Origin: CAMXAS01 sp964442435
GTDB taxonomy: Bacteria > Bacteroidota > Bacteroidia > Bacteroidales > P3
Reading direction: 5' to 3'
Length of the DNA stretch: 26,917 bases
Assembly (NCBI GenBank): GCA_964442435.1
Contig: CAYTZG010000024.1
Location: 1 to 26,917 of the forward strand
This document shows, one piece after another, positions 22,413-26,917 of this stretch; within the stretch, counting starts at the first letter, position 1, and each line of letters starts with the position of its first letter. The translations under genes were made by a program, and so were the position numbers. The notes under the pieces are model-generated. The model was not told the DNA's origin. It worked only from the letters and a program-made list of their open reading frames with translations, and did no database searches.

Positions 22413-22451
22413 CCGCCCGTCCGACGCAAAAGGCTTGGCCGGACGGGGCGG
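22413..22451. terminator. GC-rich hairpin between convergent rfbC and OMP gene
   Basis: CCGCCCGTCCG (22413-22423) pairs with CGGACGGGGCGG (22440-22451) with a single bulged base and a 16-base loop. It lies between the ends of two convergent transcripts, as a bidirectional transcription stop would. Neither side has a good T run, so it may instead protect RNA 3' ends. Confidence 0.45.
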
Positions 22452-22478
22452 AAGGCCGGTTTGACTCCTTTTCGTTAT

Positions 22479-23198
22479 TTAAAAGTCATATCCAATGCCG
22501 AAAGTTAAGTAATTTTCGTATATACCTCTGTTCGGCAAAAAAGGTGCAAAGTCAACTACTGTTTTTTGCCAATGATCTACACGATAGCCAAGATAAACGG
22601 ACCATTGTTTTATCTGACCGACAATGCGAATGGAAGTTTGCGAGCCAATGAGAACATCTCCAAATGCGTTTTCGCGAAGATTGTCCTTGCCAAAATAATC
22701 ATCACGGTGAGTCACAAATGCAACTTTATCCATCACATTGAATGCTTGCGCGAAAGATAAATGAAGCCAATCTGTGCAGTGAATTTTAAAACCTATACCA
22801 AGATATGCTCCTAATCCGACATCACCATCTAATCGGAACTCTGTATAGGTATAAGGTCGTGTATTAGGGCGATAGTCTATATTCAACTGTTTATAAACGA
22901 ATCCGGCATAAGCATAAAAATTGATACGTTTTGGATTCCAAGGGATGTCGTACTGATATTCCAAGTCAAACCTCAGGGGCAAATAGGTATCTACCCAACT
23001 ATTACCCAGTAAATCGGCTTGAAACCCGTACTCCAACCGCAGGTTATGCCCTTTGCGTTGCTGCCAAAGGCCTTGGAATTTGGATGCCCGCTTGGTTTGT
23101 ACGGCAGGGTTGTCGGTCAATGCGGGGGCTTCCTGTGAATGACCGATGCCGCCACCCAACAGCAGGGCAAGGACGAGTAAGATTAGTGGCTTTTTCAT
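22479..23198 (-). CDS. Secreted outer-membrane beta-barrel protein, unknown function
   Basis: The protein is 239 residues with a clear signal peptide: MKKP, a hydrophobic stretch to about residue 18, and likely cleavage after GIGHSQ-type residues near 20-22. The mature part is made of alternating amphipathic strands rich in Tyr, Phe and Gly (for example LRLEYGFQAD, INFYAYAGFVYKQL, WSVYLGYRV). It ends in GIGYDF with a C-terminal Phe, the usual signal for outer-membrane barrel assembly. This points to a small barrel of about eight to ten strands. It is last in a four-gene minus-strand cluster, 18 bases behind the second barrel gene. I do not recognise a specific family. Confidence 0.75.
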   Translation of the reverse strand: MKKPLILLVLALLLGGGIGHSQEAPALTDNPAVQTKRASKFQGLWQQRKGHNLRLEYGFQADLLGNSWVDTYLPLRFDLEYQYDIPWNPKRINFYAYAGFVYKQLNIDYRPNTRPYTYTEFRLDGDVGLGAYLGIGFKIHCTDWLHLSFAQAFNVMDKVAFVTHRDDYFGKDNLRENAFGDVLIGSQTSIRIVGQIKQWSVYLGYRVDHWQKTVVDFAPFLPNRGIYENYLTFGIGYDF

Positions 23199-23216
23199 GG
23201 CGTTGTTCCTTTTCGT

Positions 23217-24182
23217 TTAGAATGCGAATTTAAGGCCGATGTTGAGGCCGGTGTTGCTAAACGGCAGGACGAAATCGCGGCGGATAACGGTTTGCCCATC
23301 ATAATATGTCTGTACTACAGCATTCTCAAGTACATGGCTGTATGCCTCGTTGCCATAGGCATTATCCACGCCCACCCAATGGTCACGATAGGATACGGAC
23401 GACATCAAGGTAAACTGCCACTCAGCGAACATCGAAACCGTAGGTGTAAAACGGCAGGTAACGCCGAATGCCGCCGTAAAACCGACGGAAGTTGTGGTCA
23501 GGCGTTCTTGTCCCGAACGGCCGAAGCCGCCCCAATCGAAATCCGTTTCCCCGTATTCGTATATATTGTGGTATAAATTCCCCAATTCAGCTCGGACATT
23601 GTGATTTACGGCGCCGATCATCAGTCCGACGCCCATTTTAAGATAGGGGTCCCAACGTTGGAAACCCGGTGATAGACGTAACGCGACGTGCAGGTTGCCG
23701 ATATGGCCGTTGAAATCATCCGAAAGCGTGATGGTGGAGAAATCGGCAAAGTTTTCATTCAAAGTGATATTGCCGTCCATGAACAGACGTCCCGAAGTGT
23801 CGCAAGGGAATAATTGACTTGTCGAAAATCCGCTCTCAATATAGCCGATGCCTACCTCTATGGCCATATAGCGGTTGAATTGGTAGCCGAAATTCAGGCC
23901 ACCCTGCCAACCTGCACCCAAGGTGTTTTTTATATACTTGGCTTCCTTCTCTGTTTCAAAAGGCATATTATCCTTGAATTCATCGAATCTCAGAAACCCC
24001 GTATAGCCACTCCCCATGCGGAAGCCGTAGCCGCCTTGCAGGTCGATGTAAAACCGTTTGTCGGCTTTGGGCCAACCATTGCGCGGGGTGGAGGTGGGCT
24101 GTTGGGCGGCCAGTACACCGCCCAACAACCAGATTCCTATACATCCCAAACTGATAAACTGCTTGAAGTCGTATCGTCTCAT
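23217..24182 (-). CDS. Outer-membrane beta-barrel protein, OmpA/porin-like, unknown function
   Basis: The protein is 321 residues. The N-terminus MRRYDFKQFISLGCIGIWLLGGVLAAQQ is a signal peptide with probable cleavage after LAA. The mature region alternates hydrophobic strands and polar loops (FYIDLQGGYGFRMG, GLNFGYQFNRYMAIEVGIGYIESGF, VGFTAAFGVTCRFTPTVSMFAEWQFTLMS) and ends NIGLKFAF, a typical barrel C-terminus. The pattern resembles the general Bacteroidota outer membrane protein beta-barrel domain. There is no OmpA-like peptidoglycan-binding domain. The start is 10 bases from the stop of the C10 protease gene, so expression is coupled. A role with the protease, such as anchoring or nutrient handling, is only suggested by position. 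Confidence 0.78.
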   Translation of the reverse strand: MRRYDFKQFISLGCIGIWLLGGVLAAQQPTSTPRNGWPKADKRFYIDLQGGYGFRMGSGYTGFLRFDEFKDNMPFETEKEAKYIKNTLGAGWQGGLNFGYQFNRYMAIEVGIGYIESGFSTSQLFPCDTSGRLFMDGNITLNENFADFSTITLSDDFNGHIGNLHVALRLSPGFQRWDPYLKMGVGLMIGAVNHNVRAELGNLYHNIYEYGETDFDWGGFGRSGQERLTTTSVGFTAAFGVTCRFTPTVSMFAEWQFTLMSSVSYRDHWVGVDNAYGNEAYSHVLENAVVQTYYDGQTVIRRDFVLPFSNTGLNIGLKFAF

Positions 24183-24192
24183 GTTTCTATGT

Positions 24193-25986
24193 TTATCTGA
24201 TTAACACTTTCAATACATACGTTTGCTCCGGTGTTTTCAACAAGGCCAAATGCAATCCCTTGCTTCCGATGCCATGGACACTGCAATGCTCGCCCTCAAA
24301 ATCCGTTTCATAAACCAAATTGCCGCTCGGACTATAAATAGAGAGGGTTTTGGTTTGGCGGATGACATGAGGTGCCGCTATCTGAATTTCGAAACTACCT
24401 TGGTTGGGATTCGGATAAAGACTCCATATGTTATTAATCATGGTCGGATTTGCCTCTGCCTCAATTTCAGGGGGGAGAATATCCCAAAACGAAACGTCAA
24501 CCATATCCGCCTTGCTGTTATCAAAATCCATGTCATCTGAATCTTCCCCGCGATAAGCATCGGTCTGCATGGCTTGCGAGGTCGCCGCTTCTTCCGCGCA
24601 CGATTGCAGTATGAAAGACGTATTGGGGCCGATGGTCAACGCGTCTTCTATGGTCAGGGTCTGCGTAAAGCACAATTTGGCTCTGGCATTGCCTTCCAAG
24701 GTGACATTCTTGAGCGTGATATTGCGGTTGAATGCCCGCAACTCCTCATCCTGCCCTTTGGTAATGTCTTGGTACGTTCCATCGTCTTGCACATTCCAAT
24801 CCGGATAAATATCTCTGACAATCATGTTGTTCTTTCGGTAATCGTAGTTTCCGCCGTTTGTTTTTGGCGGTCGTAGGTCATCTAAACGATACCATCCATT
24901 GCGGTCATTGGTCGTTCCAATCCCCCATCCCCAATTGCAATAAAAAAGATTTTCTGATCCGTATCCCGTTATGTTCCAAAAATGTTTTTCTCCACAGAAA
25001 TCGCATTTGTCTCCACGGTAAACCAAGGGACGCCCTGCATCCAAATTCGTCCGAATCAAATTCGGCCACCATTGTCCATTATCCTTGTCACCACGCCGAC
25101 GTTTATTGGCATTGGAATATCGGAACTTTTTTAGCCCTGATTCTATATCATCTGTATATGTCCAAGAAAATGCACAAGATGTGTAACGCATATTATTGGC
25201 ATCACCACAATCTTTATACAAATGTGCAATGTGATCAACCTGTTCTATAGGTGTTTGGGGAACAATAGTGTTTGGCATGGACTCCCATTCGTATTGTGGC
25301 GGAAATTTCCAATACCACATAATCTGTGCCATGGCCACGGTACCACATCCAGCAGGTTTTCTTCCATAGAAACAGGCCTTTCCGCCTTCTTTTAGGAACT
25401 TATTATACGCTCTCTCTGCTCCGATATTAATAAACCCCTCTTGCATCCAGCCTATTTCTCCGCCTCTCGAAGGATCTTTCAACAAATTATCCACATATAT
25501 GGTTGCCGGCTTCCCTTTGGTCTGACTGTTTTTTAGTTGTCCCCAGGCACTTTGGTTGTCGGAATAGTCGGATGAGGAGCCTTTGGCGGAATAATCCATA
25601 CGGATTTCATTGACAATATCCCGGTAGTCTTGCATCAGTTCTATCAGTCCGCCCGGCATATCGTTGGTATCGGAACTGAAAGAGCCGGATTCACAAAAGG
25701 CCAGCACCGGCGGCGCGCTTTCGTCATTAGATAGGATAACCCATCCGCCTTGATTGAAAGTAATGATATTGATGGTAGCGGCATCGGATGTGACCGCCTG
25801 CATAGGGTTAGCCCCTTCGCGATAGATGGTCTGTATCGTCCGTGTTTTATCGGTGTACATCCGGTTCATAAAATTGACCGCGACATTTCGCGCAACTGTG
25901 GATGATACTTGCTGTGCCTGTCCAGTGAAGAGGGAAGACAGAATCAATAACAGCCATCCCACCTTCTGTATTTTATAGGGCTTCAT
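24193..25986 (-). CDS. Secreted C10-family (streptopain-like) cysteine protease with T9SS sorting domain
   Basis: Predicted exported papain-fold protease related to SpeB and to the gingipain-region interpain/periodontain group. The protein is 597 residues. A signal peptide spans about 1-24 (WLLLILSSLFTGQAQ). A prodomain follows (about 25-150, with VARNVAVNFMNRMY and GGWVILSNDESAPPVLAF). The catalytic domain spans about 155-395, with nucleophile C214 in PAGCGTVAMAQIMWYW and H335 in KHFWNITGYG, and NWGWG (351-355) follows. A linker and a C-terminal T9SS type A sorting domain begin at SLYPNPNQG (522-530) and end LKVLIR. A CxxC pair (C328, C331) sits just before H335. SpeB has V after the nucleophile, whereas here it is G. 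It lies 44 bases downstream of the S74-domain gene and 10 bases before the barrel gene. Activity is likely but unproven. Confidence 0.88.
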   Translation of the reverse strand: MKPYKIQKVGWLLLILSSLFTGQAQQVSSTVARNVAVNFMNRMYTDKTRTIQTIYREGANPMQAVTSDAATINIITFNQGGWVILSNDESAPPVLAFCESGSFSSDTNDMPGGLIELMQDYRDIVNEIRMDYSAKGSSSDYSDNQSAWGQLKNSQTKGKPATIYVDNLLKDPSRGGEIGWMQEGFINIGAERAYNKFLKEGGKACFYGRKPAGCGTVAMAQIMWYWKFPPQYEWESMPNTIVPQTPIEQVDHIAHLYKDCGDANNMRYTSCAFSWTYTDDIESGLKKFRYSNANKRRRGDKDNGQWWPNLIRTNLDAGRPLVYRGDKCDFCGEKHFWNITGYGSENLFYCNWGWGIGTTNDRNGWYRLDDLRPPKTNGGNYDYRKNNMIVRDIYPDWNVQDDGTYQDITKGQDEELRAFNRNITLKNVTLEGNARAKLCFTQTLTIEDALTIGPNTSFILQSCAEEAATSQAMQTDAYRGEDSDDMDFDNSKADMVDVSFWDILPPEIEAEANPTMINNIWSLYPNPNQGSFEIQIAAPHVIRQTKTLSIYSPSGNLVYETDFEGEHCSVHGIGSKGLHLALLKTPEQTYVLKVLIR

Positions 25987-26030
25987 GTTATTTGCATTTA
26001 AGTTCGACCAAAATTTGATAAACAGGATGG

Positions 26031-26768
26031 TTATCTTACGGTTTGTAAAGCCCGAACTTCAGTTTGCAAGGCCTCTATTTGTGCTTGTTGTTCCTGCACG
26101 GTCTTAATTAAGAACGGTATGAAAGTCGTGTAATCCACGGTATAGATGTCATCTTCTTCCATATAGTACACGGCTTCCGGAATTACTTCCAGCAATTCCT
26201 GCGCAATGAGGCCCACTTTGTTTTGACGCATGGGGTCGGTCGAACGCTCGCCGTCTTTCCCCTCCCGATAGTCGAACTTGACGGGGCGCAACTGCATGAT
26301 TTTATCCATGGCGGGGGCTAAATCCACGATGTTGGTTTTGTAACGGCGGTCGGATGATTGGGTCACCTTTTCATAGTTGACAGTCATGGCATAAATGGTT
26401 TTGACTTTCTTTGAGGACGAGCCTATATCCCAGTTGTTATGCGGCCCGATAACGGTCAGTGGGCCTACCGGGTATAATGCCCCACCGCCACCGCCAATTA
26501 TCCCATTTGGCGAATCTCCGGTGCTTAAAGTACCGGTATATGTGCTTTGTATTATTTCTAAAGAGTTATCTCCGACAGTACATTTAAAACTTCCCCCTTT
26601 GAACAGGAAATTGTCCATCGCGACTTCCAATCCTTTGGAAAGGGTCGGGCTCGTGTTGACATCGCCAAATTTGACCAGGTTTTTGTTGTAAATACGCATT
26701 TGCGCTTGCGTGTTGGAGATGCTGCAAAGGCCCAGTACGAGGCTGAGCGCTACGATAATTTTTTTCAT
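26031..26768 (-). CDS. Secreted protein with S74 intramolecular chaperone (endosialidase-type) domain
   Basis: The protein is 245 residues with signal peptide MKKIIVALSLVLGLCSISNTQAQ. A short N-terminal region (about 24-130) contains a pentaglycine stretch (GGGGG, 92-96). The C-terminal S74 domain begins at SSDRRYKTNI (138-147). It has KIMQLRPVKFDYR and GLIAQELLEVIPEAV, then DYTTFIPFLIKTVQEQQAQIEALQ, which forms the coiled-coil end. In phage tail spikes this domain trimerises and then cuts itself between Ser and Asp; S139-D140 is the matching site. Bacteroidota encode many short secreted versions of unknown role. It is the first visible gene of the four-gene cluster. The upstream promoter is not evident before the window ends. 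Confidence 0.85.
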   Translation of the reverse strand: MKKIIVALSLVLGLCSISNTQAQMRIYNKNLVKFGDVNTSPTLSKGLEVAMDNFLFKGGSFKCTVGDNSLEIIQSTYTGTLSTGDSPNGIIGGGGGALYPVGPLTVIGPHNNWDIGSSSKKVKTIYAMTVNYEKVTQSSDRRYKTNIVDLAPAMDKIMQLRPVKFDYREGKDGERSTDPMRQNKVGLIAQELLEVIPEAVYYMEEDDIYTVDYTTFIPFLIKTVQEQQAQIEALQTEVRALQTVR

Positions 26769-26917
26769 AGTGGTTGTAATTTTTATTGATTGATACTTGT
26801 TTATATATGTTCTATGGCTCCTTGTTTGGTTCGTCTTAGTGTTTTATGCCTGCGTGCTGGTAGGGTATAGGGGAACTTTACCGCCCGCAGGCGGCGGTGT
26901 TCAAGTCGTTTTTGCCG
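26769..26917. other. 149-bp right-hand end without a gene
   Basis: Upstream of the S74-domain gene. No match to the TTTG/TAnnTTTG promoter is found on the minus strand. A GC-rich inverted repeat (CCGCC...GGCGG, about 26881-26894) is followed on the plus strand by a weak T-rich stretch near the edge. It could belong to a terminator for a gene outside the window. Confidence 0.4.

Noticed and set aside
1..26917. CRISPR arrays, tRNA or rRNA genes, insertion sequences
   Set aside because: No regularly spaced repeats, no cloverleaf-like segments with CCA-end context, no rRNA-like sequence and no transposase were seen. The only short repeats are the two small arrays reported.

Overview
This looks like a chromosomal segment from a member of the Bacteroidota, most likely order Bacteroidales. 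The evidence is: a Rho factor with a long Pro/Ala-rich N-terminal insertion; a DUF4293 protein (a Bacteroidota family); a secreted C10-type cysteine protease with a type IX secretion (T9SS) C-terminal sorting tail; a two-subunit 2-oxoacid:ferredoxin oxidoreductase; and several promoters matching the Bacteroidota consensus TTTG-N19/20-TAnnTTTG. The core is visibly GC-rich. The left end and the right-hand ~4.5 kb are more AT-rich (judged by eye, not computed). No rRNA, tRNA or CRISPR array was seen.

Layout. 1-2.4 kb: a XerC/D-like tyrosine recombinase (+) converges on an AAA/DUF4143 ATPase (-), whose upstream gap carries a good promoter and two tandem near-palindromes. 2.6-6.3 kb: surface-polysaccharide genes on the minus strand, a membrane FlaA1/CapD-type nucleotide-sugar dehydratase and a Wzx-like flippase. 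6.3-9.2 kb: korB and korA (-), with korA behind a structured leader that looks like an attenuator. 9.4-9.55 kb: a 56-residue 2[4Fe-4S] ferredoxin, too short for ordinary ORF listings, with its own promoter and terminator. 9.6-11.2 kb: a polyprenyl-phosphate sugar-1-phosphate transferase (-). 11.3-12.8 kb: pcm and birA (+), with birA overlapping the end of convergent ispE. 12.7-15.5 kb: rho-ispE (-). 15.7-22.3 kb: a plus-strand run of DUF4293 protein, YfcE-type phosphoesterase, spoT/rel, ackA, lpdA and rfbC. 22.5-26.8 kb: a tightly packed minus-strand cluster encoding a secreted protein with an S74 (endosialidase-type) chaperone domain, the C10 protease and two outer-membrane beta-barrels.

How the genes fit together. 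KorAB oxidises a 2-oxoacid (probably 2-oxoglutarate) and passes electrons to ferredoxin, and the neighbouring small ferredoxin is a natural partner. AckA makes ATP from acetyl phosphate, in keeping with a fermentative anaerobe. FlaA1/CapD, the flippase, the initiating sugar transferase and RfbC are scattered parts of surface polysaccharide (capsule, LPS O-chain or anchoring LPS) synthesis. The final cluster is the accessory part of the window and the best candidate for an undescribed cell-surface system. Its protease has recognisable catalytic Cys and His positions and a T9SS tail, but its partner barrels have no function I can name.
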